DNA from: Mucilaginibacter pallidiroseus
GTDB taxonomy: Bacteria; Bacteroidota; Bacteroidia; Sphingobacteriales; Sphingobacteriaceae
Length of the DNA: 64,000 nucleotides
Assembly: GCF_007846085.1 (NCBI RefSeq)
Contig: NZ_VOEJ01000007.1
Location: forward strand, 186,001 to 250,000
Direction of reading: 5' to 3'
Shown: positions 34,516-44,195 of the stretch, piece after piece
Numbering within the stretch: the first letter of the stretch is position 1
Layout of the letters: each line of letters begins with the position of its first letter
Made by a program: the position numbers and the translations under genes
The notes under the pieces: model-generated
Told to the model about the DNA's origin: nothing
The model's input: only the letters and a program-made list of their open reading frames with translations
Databases searched by the model: none

Positions 34516-35517
34516 CTACATTGGCATCCTCGCCAATGGGGCTACAGATTGGTCAACAAAATCATTTTTTAAAAATTTATGGTAACCGGCAATGGCAATC
34601 ATTGCAGCATTATCGGTACAGTACTCAAATTTGGGGATAAAAACGTTCCAACCCTGCTGCTTACCCAATGCCGTTAAGCCCTCGCGCAGCCCGGTATTTG
34701 CAGATACCCCACCTGCAAGAGCAATATCTTTAATGCCATACTGCGTAGCGGCAGCTTTCAGTTTATTCAGTAAGATAGTAGCAATCCGTTTTTCGACAGA
34801 AGCGCAGATGTCTGCCATGTTCTGTTCAATAAATTCAGGGTTTTTGGCAACATTATCACGGATGAAATATAGTATGGAGGTTTTTAAGCCGCTAAAGCTA
34901 AAATCAAACCCCGGGATCTGCGGCTCCGGAAACTTATACGCATCCGGGTTACCATTGCGGGCGTTCTTGTCAATTAATGGACCACCCGGATAAGGCAGGC
35001 CAAGTATCTTGCTGGTTTTATCCATCGCCTCGCCGGCTGCGTCATCAAGTGTTTGCCCTATTACCTCCATATCAAAATAGTCTTTCACCAAAACTATTTG
35101 CGTGTGCCCGCCCGATACCGTAAGGCACAGAAACGGAAACTGTGGCTTTACATCGGCAATAAAGTGAGCCAGAATATGGGCTTGCATGTGGTTAACTTCT
35201 ATCAATGGCAGCTTACGGGCAAGGGCAAAAGCCTTTGCAAATGATACGCCTACCAATAATGACCCTAAAAGGCCCGGGCCGCGGGTAAAAGCAACCGCAT
35301 CGATATCATTTTTGCTTACTTTTGCGTTCAATAGTGCTTGCTGTACAGCCGGGACAATATTTTGCTGATGCACCCTCGAAGCCAGTTCGGGCACAACGCC
35401 GCCATAAGCTTCGTGAATGGTTTGGTTAGCAATAACATTGCTCAATATCGCACCATCGGCACAAACCGATGCCGAGGTTTCATCACATGAAGATTCGATA
35501 GCTAATATTATAGGCAC
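34516..35517 (-). CDS. tsaD: tRNA N6-adenosine threonylcarbamoyltransferase subunit TsaD
   Basis: The 333-residue protein begins ILAIESSCDETSASV and has the metal-binding HxxxH in VNHMQAHILAHF near residue 110. Further motifs are SGGHTQIVLV, DDAAGEAMDKTSKILGLPYP and LAGGVSANTGLR. It transfers the threonylcarbamoyl group to A37 of ANN-decoding tRNAs together with TsaB and TsaE. Length is normal. It diverges from the TamB-like gene, a pairing common in Bacteroidota. Confidence 0.96.
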   Translation of the reverse strand: MPIILAIESSCDETSASVCADGAILSNVIANQTIHEAYGGVVPELASRVHQQNIVPAVQQALLNAKVSKNDIDAVAFTRGPGLLGSLLVGVSFAKAFALARKLPLIEVNHMQAHILAHFIADVKPQFPFLCLTVSGGHTQIVLVKDYFDMEVIGQTLDDAAGEAMDKTSKILGLPYPGGPLIDKNARNGNPDAYKFPEPQIPGFDFSFSGLKTSILYFIRDNVAKNPEFIEQNMADICASVEKRIATILLNKLKAAATQYGIKDIALAGGVSANTGLREGLTALGKQQGWNVFIPKFEYCTDNAAMIAIAGYHKFLKNDFVDQSVAPLARMPM

Positions 35518-35583
35518 TGTTTTAAATCAAAAGCCCAAAGTATAAGGCGTAACGCCAAAGCCTTGGATAAATAATTGATAAAT

Positions 35584-35637
35584 AAATTCAAAAAGTAAAA
35601 CACTTAATGCTGTTTTGAATTTTTACTTTTGAATTTT
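35584..35637 (+). promoter_or_regulatory. Inverted repeat and -7 box in the tsaD/tamB divergent region
   Basis: AAATTCAAAAAGTAAAA (35584-35600) is mirrored by TTTTACTTTTGAATTT (35621-35636) with a one-base difference. The right arm contains TACTTTTG (35624-35631), a full match to the -7 consensus for the rightward TamB-like gene. The overlap suggests an operator or a regulated promoter, but AT-richness lowers confidence. Confidence 0.35.
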
Positions 35638-35699
35638 TAATTAATCGCAAAGTTATTAAAAAACTACTCAAAATAGCGTTAAGCGTTGTACTGATAATT

Positions 35700-38600
35700 T
35701 TGATACTGATAAGCATCATATTAATGCTTTTTCAATACAAACCGGTACAAACCTGGGCAGCTAAAAAAGCAACCGCATATCTGTCAAAAGAGCTTAACAC
35801 TACCGTTGGTGTTAACAGCTTGTATGTGCGGCCTTTTTCTGAGGTGGTGCTGGAGGGCTTTTACATTCTCGACAAGCAGCAGGACACTTTATTGAGCACC
35901 CCAAAGCTGGGCGTTTCGCTGAGTCAGTTCTCTATATTCAATAGTCTTAAGCAACGCAAAATTAATTTCGAGTCGATACAACTGGACAACGGATCAGTTT
36001 ATCTTAAAAAGCTTAAAGACAGCACCACCAACCTGCAGTTTGTGATCGACTACTTTAACGGGAAAGATACTGCATCGACCAAATCGAAACCATGGACACT
36101 CAATTTCGATAAGATAACGATCAACAATTTTCACTTTCGCTATAAAAACAACCTGCGTAACAAGCCGGTTAGCGGTGTTAATTTTGATGATTTGGATGTA
36201 CGTAATTTTACTACCATAGTTCGCAATATGGATATCCGCAACCATTTGTTTAAGGCGAGGGTATCTGCACTAACGTTAAGAGAAAAAAGCGGTTTTTGGG
36301 TAAAAAACTTTAATGCCAATGCCACGATAGATACCAACCTGGTGCTGCTGCAAAACTTGCATATCCTTACCCCAAGCTCAAACCTGCGCAACTTCTTTAA
36401 AATGAAGTTTAAATCATTTGATGATTTCAGCGATTTTGAAAACAAGGTTACCATGGATGGCGACTTTAAATCGTCCCATTTATCGTCAAAAGATATTGCA
36501 TACTTCACACCATCGTTAGGAAAAATTAATTTTGAGTTGGGTGTGGACGGGCGCATACGCGGCCTTGTAAATAACATACGTGCAACCAGGCTGACAGTTA
36601 CCGCTGCGCAATCAACCTATATAAAAGGCGACTTCCACCTTACCGGCCTCCCCGACTGGGAGAACACCTTTTTGCAGCTGAAAGTTGACCAGATTGCCAC
36701 CAACAAAAAAGACCTTGATTACCTGTACAGCCACTTTACAGGCGTAAATAACAGGAAGGTGCCTGCCATTGTAGCAAAATTTGGCAATATTGATTTTACC
36801 GGCAGGTTTACCGGTGTGCAAAACGATTTTGTTGCCTTCGGTACATTCAAAACCAAACTTGGCCGGTTTGACCCGGACATTAACCTTAAAATAAACAAGG
36901 CAGGCGTACCCAGCTATAGCGGCAAAGTAAGTACATCAAACTTTGATTTGGGTGGCTTGCTGGATAACAACTCAATTGGCCGCACTACACTTACGGCAAA
37001 TGTTACAGGCCGTGGCGATGATTTAAACACACTAAACGCCCGAGGAGACGCACGCATTGCCTACATCACGCTCAAAGGTTATAACTATACTAACCTGGTG
37101 ACAAGCGGAACTGTTGCCAACAAAAAGATCACCGGCAAATTAAATGTAAATGACAAAAACGTTAAATTAAATTTGGTTGGTAGCGTAAACCTAAACCCAA
37201 CGCTACCGGTGTATGCCGTGAGCGGTACTGTTAATAACGCCCGCTTAAACAGATTGAAAATCCTGAAGGACACAATCACCTTTAATACTGAATTAAATAC
37301 AAATTTCTCGGGCAATAGCCTCGAAAACCTGGATGGCACCATACTGCTAACTAAAATTTCACTTACCGACCCTAATAAGCGTTACGTGATAGATTCTGTT
37401 GCTGTTACGGCTAAAGGTAAAGGCGAAGGACGTGTCATATCTCTTCAGTCGGATTTTGCAGATGGAAGCATAAAGGGCAGTTATGACCTGGCCACGCTAC
37501 CCGATTATTATAAAACCATTGCTAAGAAGTATATCCCATCTTTAAAAACAACCATCAGGCCGCATAAGCCGCAAAACTTTGATTTCACGCTAACACTAAA
37601 AGACCTTTCGCCGGTCACGGCCATGTTTATGCCCAACCTGCAGATACCCGAGCAGGGTACATTTTTGGGCAAGTTTAACTCCAATAATAAAACGGCAACA
37701 CTAAATGGTTACATAAAAACCATAAAATTTGGTAAGATAGTTCTGCATGATTTCATTATCGATGAAAGCACTACAGACGATTTCCTGGGCCTCAACGTGT
37801 CGTTAAGCAGGGTTGATTTAACCGACAGTCTCTTTATAAAAAACATAAACGTTACCAACTTCCTAAAAAGAGACAGCCTGGACTTTAACATCAAACTATC
37901 TGACAAGGATGCAACCAACCAGTTGGATTTGTACGGGCTGGTTAAGTTTGGCAGGGACACTACTGCCAAGCTGATGATTTTACCATCGGACATTATCCTG
38001 GAGCGCGAAAACTGGAAAATTGAGGACCAGGTACGCATACGCCTTTTGGACGGTAAAACCCAGGTACAGGATTTTGAAATGTCGCACGGGCAGCAAAAAG
38101 TAAGGATAGACGGTTTTATATCTGACAATAACGCCGATAAGCTAACTGTGGACTTTGAGAAGTTTAGCATGGCTACGTTAAACCAGCTTACTAAATCTGC
38201 AGGGGTATTTTTACGCGGATCGCTTAACGGCAAGGTGGAGCTTTCGGGCATTATGAAATCGCCGGGGGTTGATGCCAACTTGGGTATTGACTCGCTTACG
38301 CTGAATAAGACTTTGGTGGGCGATGTTAAAATAAAATCTAAATTGGATAACGAGCGCCGTCTGGCCGACGTAAATGTTGGCATTACCCATCAAGGTTTAA
38401 AAACGCTTGATATCGACGGCATTTACAGCCTTGGCAAAGACACCGAGGACAATCTTGACTTTAACGTTAAGATGGATAAAACCGAAGCCATTATTTTTGA
38501 GCCCTTCATCAAAACGTTGGTAAGTAACATCAAAGGTACCGTATCTGCGGATCTTAAACTTACCGGCTCGCCTTCGTCGCCCCAGTTAAACGGCGATATC

Positions 38601-40166
38601 AGTTTCAACAATACTGGGCTTACTGTAATTTACCTTAAAACCGCCTACACTATTAATGATAAGGTTAGTGTAAAAAATAGTATTATCAGCATTGATAAGA
38701 TGGTTGTTAAGGACTACCGCAACGGTGCAGGCGAAGTTAACGGCACGGTTGACCTGAACAAAATCTCTAACCCAACGCTCGACCTTACTTTACGAGCCAG
38801 AAATTTGCAGGCCTTAAACACTAATTTTAAAGACAATCACCTGTATTACGGGGTTGCCTACGGTACAGGAACTTTTGGATTTAAAGGGCCGATAGATAAT
38901 ATGAAGATAGATATTACGGCCACAACCGAGGCAGGTACCATCTTCAACATTCCACTGAATACCTCCTCTACAGCAACGGATTATGACTTTATCCGCTTTG
39001 TCGACCATAATGATACTACCCGAAAAGTGGTGCAAAAGGTAAATGCCTTTAACGGTATCACCCTTAATTTTGACCTTACCATTGGCGAAACCACAACCGT
39101 GCGCATAAGTACCGACTATGGTGTGTTAGAAGGAACCGGGCAGGCCCGTAACCTGAAATTAAATATCAACAGCCTTGGTGACTTCGAAATGTTCGGCGAC
39201 TTCCTAATCACATCCGGTAAGTTTGAATTTACGGCTAAGGACTTCATTAGTAAAAACTTCACGGTAAACCAGGGGGGTACCATCCGATGGACGGGCAATC
39301 CATCAAACGCTGAGATTAACCTGAAAGCCATTTATGAGGTGCGTACCAATATTGCGCCGCTGTATGCCGCCGCGGGTTTGCAATCGCCATACGGTAACAA
39401 ACAGGTGCTGGTACAGGCCGAGTTGTTGATTACCAAATCGCTCATCCAGCCTAATATTGATTTTAACTTCAACTTCCCGGTAGACCCATCTATCGTAGAT
39501 GACTTGAGCACATACCTTGCCGATAATGCCAACAGAAGCCAACAGGCATTAAGTATTATCGTGCGGCGTAACTTTGCATCCGGGCAGGGCAGTAACTTAA
39601 CCAACCAGGTTTTGGGCACAGCCGGCGAGGCGGTAAGCGAGTTTGCCTTCAATAAATTGAATAGTGTAATCTCACAGTCGAACATTAAAAACGTCGACGT
39701 AAACATTCGCTCATTAAACGATGCCAGTTTAGGGTTCAGGTTTTTCAATGACAGGCTTTCAATAACCGGAAGTTTATACTCTACCAGCGGTACCAGCGAC
39801 CTTTTCAACAATCGCAGCAACTTGTTTAACTCCAACTTCAACTCGCTAACCAAGGATTTTGAGATGCAGTACCTGATACGTAAAGACGGTAACCTGCGGG
39901 CTCGTTACTCCTACAGGGCGCTAAACAGCACCACGCTTAATACCATAAACGATCAGCTGGGTGTACAATATGTAAACGGTGTGGGTTTGGTTTATCAGCG
40001 CGATTTTGACACCTTTGGCGAGTTTATACGCAATATATTCAGGCAAAGCAGGCGAACAAGGGCACCGGTAACGCCATCGCCGGTACCATCAACCACCACA
40101 ATACCGGTATCCCCGGCGCCAACGAAACCATCGCCGGACGAAGACGACAACGATAAGGATGATTAG
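35700..40166 (+). CDS. TamB-like translocation and assembly module protein (DUF490)
   Basis: The product is 1488 residues from a TTG at 35700. It has a short N-terminal membrane anchor, a long repetitive beta-rich body typical of AsmA/TamB groove proteins that bridge inner and outer membranes, and the C-terminal TamB domain (about 1040-1440; IDITATTEAGTIFNIPLNTS, GTIRWTGNPSNAEINLKAIY and VQAELLITKSLIQPNIDFNF). The tail is Pro/Thr/Asp-rich. The frame is open without an ATG or GTG back to 35619. The upstream codons encode INRKVIKKLLKIALSVVLII, which would complete the anchor, so translation may begin at a rare start near 35640. The role is probably lipid transport or outer-membrane protein assembly. 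Confidence 0.9.
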   Translation: MILISIILMLFQYKPVQTWAAKKATAYLSKELNTTVGVNSLYVRPFSEVVLEGFYILDKQQDTLLSTPKLGVSLSQFSIFNSLKQRKINFESIQLDNGSVYLKKLKDSTTNLQFVIDYFNGKDTASTKSKPWTLNFDKITINNFHFRYKNNLRNKPVSGVNFDDLDVRNFTTIVRNMDIRNHLFKARVSALTLREKSGFWVKNFNANATIDTNLVLLQNLHILTPSSNLRNFFKMKFKSFDDFSDFENKVTMDGDFKSSHLSSKDIAYFTPSLGKINFELGVDGRIRGLVNNIRATRLTVTAAQSTYIKGDFHLTGLPDWENTFLQLKVDQIATNKKDLDYLYSHFTGVNNRKVPAIVAKFGNIDFTGRFTGVQNDFVAFGTFKTKLGRFDPDINLKINKAGVPSYSGKVSTSNFDLGGLLDNNSIGRTTLTANVTGRGDDLNTLNARGDARIAYITLKGYNYTNLVTSGTVANKKITGKLNVNDKNVKLNLVGSVNLNPTLPVYAVSGTVNNARLNRLKILKDTITFNTELNTNFSGNSLENLDGTILLTKISLTDPNKRYVIDSVAVTAKGKGEGRVISLQSDFADGSIKGSYDLATLPDYYKTIAKKYIPSLKTTIRPHKPQNFDFTLTLKDLSPVTAMFMPNLQIPEQGTFLGKFNSNNKTATLNGYIKTIKFGKIVLHDFIIDESTTDDFLGLNVSLSRVDLTDSLFIKNINVTNFLKRDSLDFNIKLSDKDATNQLDLYGLVKFGRDTTAKLMILPSDIILERENWKIEDQVRIRLLDGKTQVQDFEMSHGQQKVRIDGFISDNNADKLTVDFEKFSMATLNQLTKSAGVFLRGSLNGKVELSGIMKSPGVDANLGIDSLTLNKTLVGDVKIKSKLDNERRLADVNVGITHQGLKTLDIDGIYSLGKDTEDNLDFNVKMDKTEAIIFEPFIKTLVSNIKGTVSADLKLTGSPSSPQLNGDISFNNTGLTVIYLKTAYTINDKVSVKNSIISIDKMVVKDYRNGAGEVNGTVDLNKISNPTLDLTLRARNLQALNTNFKDNHLYYGVAYGTGTFGFKGPIDNMKIDITATTEAGTIFNIPLNTSSTATDYDFIRFVDHNDTTRKVVQKVNAFNGITLNFDLTIGETTTVRISTDYGVLEGTGQARNLKLNINSLGDFEMFGDFLITSGKFEFTAKDFISKNFTVNQGGTIRWTGNPSNAEINLKAIYEVRTNIAPLYAAAGLQSPYGNKQVLVQAELLITKSLIQPNIDFNFNFPVDPSIVDDLSTYLADNANRSQQALSIIVRRNFASGQGSNLTNQVLGTAGEAVSEFAFNKLNSVISQSNIKNVDVNIRSLNDASLGFRFFNDRLSITGSLYSTSGTSDLFNNRSNLFNSNFNSLTKDFEMQYLIRKDGNLRARYSYRALNSTTLNTINDQLGVQYVNGVGLVYQRDFDTFGEFIRNIFRQSRRTRAPVTPSPVPSTTTIPVSPAPTKPSPDEDDNDKDD

Positions 40167-40172
40167 TAAATT

Positions 40173-40208
40173 AAAAAGGGGTTGCCAAATATTTGGCAAC
40201 CCCTTTTT
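40173..40208. terminator. Perfect 36-base bidirectional terminator between tamB-like gene and ribBA
   Basis: AAAAAGGGGTTGCCAAAT is followed directly by its exact reverse complement. A runs on one side and T runs on the other make it functional in both directions for the convergent genes. Confidence 0.9.
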
Positions 40209-40263
40209 ATAATTAAATACTGCCGTCGATACGCCGACGATCTCAAATCTTTAAAACTCTTTA

Positions 40264-41469
40264 TTAATGTTCACGCATAATGGCATGATCCATTTTATCG
40301 CGTTTGGTACGAAGGTAAGCTTCGTTATGCGGATTCGATTCAATCTCAATAGGCACATTCTCAACCACCTCCAGGCCATAACCTATTAAGCCTGCGCGCT
40401 TTTTAGGGTTGTTGGATAGCAAGCGCATCTTTGATATGCCAAGGCTGCGTAATATCTGCGCACCAATACCATAATCACGCTGGTCCATTTTAAAACCGAG
40501 GGCAAGGTTTGCATCTACAGTGTCCATACCGTTTTCTTGCAAGTGGTATGCCTTAAGCTTATTAACAAGCCCAATACCACGGCCTTCCTGGTTCATGTAA
40601 ACAATAACGCCTTTGCCTTCATTGCTGATTATCTCCATTGCCTTGTGCAACTGCGGACCGCAATCGCAACGGCATGAGCCAAATATATCGCCGGTAACGC
40701 ATGAGCTATGCACGCGCACCAACACAGGTTCGCCGGGCTCCCATTCGCCTTTTATTAAAGCAAGGTGGTTTTCGCCGGTATCGAGCTGCGTGTAGGCAAC
40801 CATATCAAAATCGCCCCATTGGGTAGGCATCTTTACCGATACCTCTTTTTTGACTAATGATTCGGCACCCAGGCGATAAGCGATCAGATCTTTGATTGAT
40901 ACGATAGGCATATCAAAGTGCCTGGCCATCTCCAGCAACTCGGGCAAGCGCGCCATCTCGCCGTCTTCGCGCATAATTTCACAAATCACACCAGCAGGCT
41001 CAAACCCTGCCAAAACAGACAGGTCGACAGCTGCCTCGGTATGCCCGGTGCGCCTAAGCACGCCGCCATCTTTAGCAATAAGCGGGAATATGTGGCCAGG
41101 CCTGCCCAAATCTTCGGGCCTTGTTAATGGGTTGATAAGTGCCAGGGTAGTTTTTGACCTGTCGGACGCCGAGATACCGGTGGTGCAACCGCTACCAAGC
41201 AAATCTATAGATACAGTAAAATTGGTTTCGTGCGATGTGGTATTACGGCTTACCATCGGCCCAAGCTCCAGCTGTTTTGCACGCTCCAGCGTTATAGGAG
41301 CACATACCAACCCACGGCCGTATTTTACCATGAAGTTTATTGTTTCGGGTGTAGCATTACGGGCGGCGGTTAAAAAGTCGCCTTCGTTTTCACGATCCTC
41401 GTCATCAACTACTATAATTGTTTTACCTGCTTTAATGGCCTCAATGGCCTCGGGTATAGTATTTAACAT
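40264..41469 (-). CDS. ribBA: Bifunctional 3,4-dihydroxy-2-butanone-4-phosphate synthase / GTP cyclohydrolase II
   Basis: The 401-residue fusion has an N-terminal RibB domain ([15 protein letters not shown] near 23-37, [11 protein letters not shown] and GRPGHIFPL). The C-terminal RibA domain has Zn cysteines in [18 protein letters not shown] and the motif [14 protein letters not shown]. It supplies both branches of riboflavin synthesis from GTP and ribulose-5-phosphate. Both active sites look intact. No FMN riboswitch-like structure was seen upstream. It is likely preceded in the operon by the LptF/G-type gene 101 bases upstream. Confidence 0.96.
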   Translation of the reverse strand: MLNTIPEAIEAIKAGKTIIVVDDEDRENEGDFLTAARNATPETINFMVKYGRGLVCAPITLERAKQLELGPMVSRNTTSHETNFTVSIDLLGSGCTTGISASDRSKTTLALINPLTRPEDLGRPGHIFPLIAKDGGVLRRTGHTEAAVDLSVLAGFEPAGVICEIMREDGEMARLPELLEMARHFDMPIVSIKDLIAYRLGAESLVKKEVSVKMPTQWGDFDMVAYTQLDTGENHLALIKGEWEPGEPVLVRVHSSCVTGDIFGSCRCDCGPQLHKAMEIISNEGKGVIVYMNQEGRGIGLVNKLKAYHLQENGMDTVDANLALGFKMDQRDYGIGAQILRSLGISKMRLLSNNPKKRAGLIGYGLEVVENVPIEIESNPHNEAYLRTKRDKMDHAIMREH

Positions 41470-41570
41470 GATGTATCTTTTAAAGCCGGCAAAAGGTTTA
41501 AGCGTCCCGGCATACTAACAAAGTTAAGGGTTAATAAGATGATTAGCGTAAACCATTTGTAAAACTGTGC

Positions 41571-42992
41571 TTACGCCTTGGCCCCTTTGTGCGGGAAGAT
41601 CTTGCGGAAGAAACGCTTATACATGTCCATATCAAACAAAGCCGAATCCGTTGCGGCTTTGTAGGTTAAAAACACCCCTACCGGGAACAGTGCAATGATA
41701 GCTATCCAGGCACCGATAAACGGAGACAGGTCTCCCTCCTTGGCCGATTTTTCGCCTATCGTGCCCACAATGTGGTAAACCAGGAAAAACGCTACCGAGA
41801 AAACTACCGGCAAGCCCAGCCCCCCTTTACGAATAATGGCACCAAGAGGCGCCCCTATCAGGAACAAAACAATGCATGCTGCGCCAAGTGTAAACTTTCG
41901 CTGAAACTCCAGCGTGTAACGGCGGATACTTTTTGAGGTATCCTGGTAATTGTTTACCCTGAAACGCAAAAAATCCTGCACCTGGCGTATCTCACTGCTG
42001 GCATTACTTAGCGCGCTAAGCTGTTCACTTTTGTTTTTAATCTTATACAGGCTGTCTACAGGCAGCGCCTTAGCTGTTTTTGAAGATTTTGGAATGGTGA
42101 AGTATTTAATGTTAGGCGTAAGTAATTGGTAATTTACGCTCAGGTTGCTATCAACCTGTTTCCCTGCCGAATCGATATAGCGTCTTAACTGTTTCAGGTT
42201 CATCATTGCCGATGCACTCCTGAACTCGTTCTGGTCGGTACGGGTCATTTTAAAGTCGCTTAAATCCAATCGCTGCTCGGTTTCACCAAAGCGATAACGT
42301 ATCAGTCGTTCCCGTTCGTTAAAATTATTTTCGCCTTTTTGTTCAACGTAGGTAACGCCATCTTTTAGTTTAAGTATCAAGAAGAGATCGTCTTTTGAGC
42401 GGTACATCAAGCCCGATTTTGCAAACGTTACCGACTGGTTCGCTTCTCTCGGCTCCTTCTTATAAATCATGATGCCGTAAAGGGTTTGCCCGTCCGGGTC
42501 TTTCCGCTGCACTTTTATGGTGTACCCCGGAAAGCGGTTTGTAAAAACATTCTCGGGCAGTAAATCGGCCGACTTCTGCTTACGGGCATCATACAGTAAA
42601 GAGTAATATTTAAGGTTTGCCACCGGCAACATATAATCAGAAAACAGGAAAGCAGCAAAACTCAGTATCACCACCACCACCATCATAGGGTACATGGCCC
42701 TGCGCAGGGATATGCCTGCAGATTTAATGGCAACCAGCTCGTAGTTTTCGCCAAGGCTGCCGTAAGTCATGATAGATGACAAGAGTACCGATAAAGGCAA
42801 CGCCATTGCCAGGTTAGTAGCCGAGTTGTACATCATCAGCTCCAGTATAATGTACCAAGCAAAGCCCTTGCCTATCAAATCATCAATGTATTTGAACAGG
42901 AACAACATCAATAGCACAAACATTACAATAACAAGCGTTACTATAAATGGCCTTATGAAAGATTTGAGCAGTAAAAGATGTATTTTCTTCAT
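41571..42992 (-). CDS. LptF/LptG family permease (YjgP/YjgQ)
   Basis: The ATG at 42992 was preferred because MKKIHLLLLKSFIRPFIVTL is the normal family start; the 12 extra residues of the longer frame lack pattern. The 473-residue protein has three N-terminal transmembrane helices (about 15-120), a periplasmic beta-jellyroll-like domain (about 120-330) and three C-terminal helices ending in a basic tail. The motif YGSLGENYELVAIKSAGISL near residue 80 is the conserved LptB-coupling region. It works with LptB in extracting LPS from the inner membrane. LptF and LptG cannot be separated from sequence alone here. Confidence 0.9.
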   Translation of the reverse strand: MKKIHLLLLKSFIRPFIVTLVIVMFVLLMLFLFKYIDDLIGKGFAWYIILELMMYNSATNLAMALPLSVLLSSIMTYGSLGENYELVAIKSAGISLRRAMYPMMVVVVILSFAAFLFSDYMLPVANLKYYSLLYDARKQKSADLLPENVFTNRFPGYTIKVQRKDPDGQTLYGIMIYKKEPREANQSVTFAKSGLMYRSKDDLFLILKLKDGVTYVEQKGENNFNERERLIRYRFGETEQRLDLSDFKMTRTDQNEFRSASAMMNLKQLRRYIDSAGKQVDSNLSVNYQLLTPNIKYFTIPKSSKTAKALPVDSLYKIKNKSEQLSALSNASSEIRQVQDFLRFRVNNYQDTSKSIRRYTLEFQRKFTLGAACIVLFLIGAPLGAIIRKGGLGLPVVFSVAFFLVYHIVGTIGEKSAKEGDLSPFIGAWIAIIALFPVGVFLTYKAATDSALFDMDMYKRFFRKIFPHKGAKA

Positions 42993-43155
42993 CGAAGCAA
43001 TTGCAACATGTAACGTGCCGGCAGCCAAATAATTGTTAGGATAACCCCACTACAGCTCGCAAAAATACGTTTACTCGGCCACATATTAAATTGGCTATTT
43101 TTTGTAATAACCGCTTATTAACTTTAGCTTGGCTACACCAACTACAAAACCCTTT

Positions 43156-43899
43156 ATGCTTCAAAAAAAATTAAAGCCGCTCTTTATAAAAATGGCTGCA
43201 GCAAGTATAGTTTTACTTGCTGCCTGTACTAAGCCCGCAGATTTGCCTAACACCTTAACTGATGAAGAAAAAGCCGACGGCTGGCAACTTCTCTTCAATG
43301 GCAAAGACATGCAAAACTGGCATATTTTTAACCAGGGAAACCAAAAAACGGCCTGGAGTGTGAAAGACGGCGCATTGTGGGCCGACCCTTTAAAGGTTAA
43401 CGACAAGCACGGCGACTTGGTTAGCGATAAAATTTATGAAAACTTCGACCTGAAGTTTGAATGGAAGATAGCCAAAGGCGGCAACAGCGGTGTGTTTGTT
43501 GATGTACAGGAAGACCCTAAATACGATGCTACATTTGTTACTGCGCCCGAGCTGCAATTATTGGATGATGCCAATGCCGAAGAACGTCACAAAAAAGATT
43601 CGACACATTGGGCAGGGGCTATGTATAACGTGATAGCACGCAGCAAAGACGCCAAGCCAAACCCATTTGGCCAATGGAATACATCGCGCATTGTGCAACA
43701 GGGTGGTAAAATTACCTACTGGCTCAATGGCGTTGAAAGCGCGAAGGCTGATCTTAAAGATGCCGGCTGGCCAAAACTAATTGCGGGTACGCCCATGAAA
43801 GCCTATCGTGATTTTGGGAAGTTTACAAAAGGGCATCTGGCCATACAAGATCATAACAACGAAGTGTTTTTACGCAGTATAAAAATAAAGCAGTTGTAA
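43156..43899 (+). CDS. DUF1080 (3-keto-disaccharide hydrolase-like) lipoprotein
   Basis: The ATG at 43156 was preferred over a TTG nine codons upstream because it starts a lipoprotein signal (lipobox LLAACT). The 247-residue product has the DUF1080 jelly-roll motifs: DGWQLLFNGKDMQNWHIF, WSVKDGALWADP, FDLKFEWKIAKGGNSGVFVD, GAMYNVIARSKDAKPNPFGQ, and near the end GHLAIQDHNNEVFLRSIKI. Family members cleave 3-keto-glycosides in some Bacteroidota. Location is probably the outer membrane or periplasm. It ends at a perfect bidirectional terminator. Confidence 0.9.
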   Translation: MLQKKLKPLFIKMAAASIVLLAACTKPADLPNTLTDEEKADGWQLLFNGKDMQNWHIFNQGNQKTAWSVKDGALWADPLKVNDKHGDLVSDKIYENFDLKFEWKIAKGGNSGVFVDVQEDPKYDATFVTAPELQLLDDANAEERHKKDSTHWAGAMYNVIARSKDAKPNPFGQWNTSRIVQQGGKITYWLNGVESAKADLKDAGWPKLIAGTPMKAYRDFGKFTKGHLAIQDHNNEVFLRSIKIKQL

Positions 43900-43932
43900 A
43901 GTAAAGGCTCCCGGTATCCGGGAGCCTTTACT
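43900..43932. terminator. Perfect 15-bp bidirectional terminator
   Basis: AGTAAAGGCTCCCGG and CCGGGAGCCTTTACT enclose a 3-base loop between convergent genes ending at 43899 and 43934. Confidence 0.9.
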
Positions 43933-43933
43933 T

Positions 43934-44164
43934 TTATTCGCTATCCTGTTCGTCCTGAACGGGCTTGTCTTTGGTATTTGCCTTCAACATAACCCTGCCT
44001 TTTTTTGTAAGCGTACAAACCGGCGACCGCTGATTTTCTTCGCCTTTGGCAATATCTATCAGCGTGTAGGCTTTCAGTTTTTGCAAATCCTCTTTGCTTA
44101 TATTTATGGCTCTACCCTTTTCGGCAATTACTTTAAGGGCAGCTACTACTTCGTCGTGTTTCAT
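43934..44164 (-). CDS. Small hypothetical protein, possibly winged-helix-like
   Basis: The 76-residue product begins MKHDEVVAALKVIAEKGRAI and has LTKKGRVMLKAN near the end, followed by a charged tail (TKDKPVQDEQDSE). The pattern of short helices followed by a TLTKKGRVML strand pair resembles a small winged-helix domain, but I do not recognise a family. It follows the 44196-44873 gene on the same strand by 31 bases and ends at a bidirectional terminator. Confidence 0.65.
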   Translation of the reverse strand: MKHDEVVAALKVIAEKGRAINISKEDLQKLKAYTLIDIAKGEENQRSPVCTLTKKGRVMLKANTKDKPVQDEQDSE

Positions 44165-44195
44165 AATTCAAAACACAAAGATAATGCTTTTACGC

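Noticed and set aside
37709..38383. 224-residue minus-strand frame inside the TamB-like gene
   Set aside because: It is Ser/Leu-rich antisense reading of the beta-repeat region, with no motif and no promoter.
41470..41570. Search for an FMN riboswitch upstream of ribBA
   Set aside because: The 101-base gap has no conserved RFN-element segments or multistem layout.
43129..43155. TTG start adding nine residues to the DUF1080 lipoprotein
   Set aside because: The ATG at 43156 gives a proper signal peptide spacing to the lipobox. The extra residues are unpatterned.
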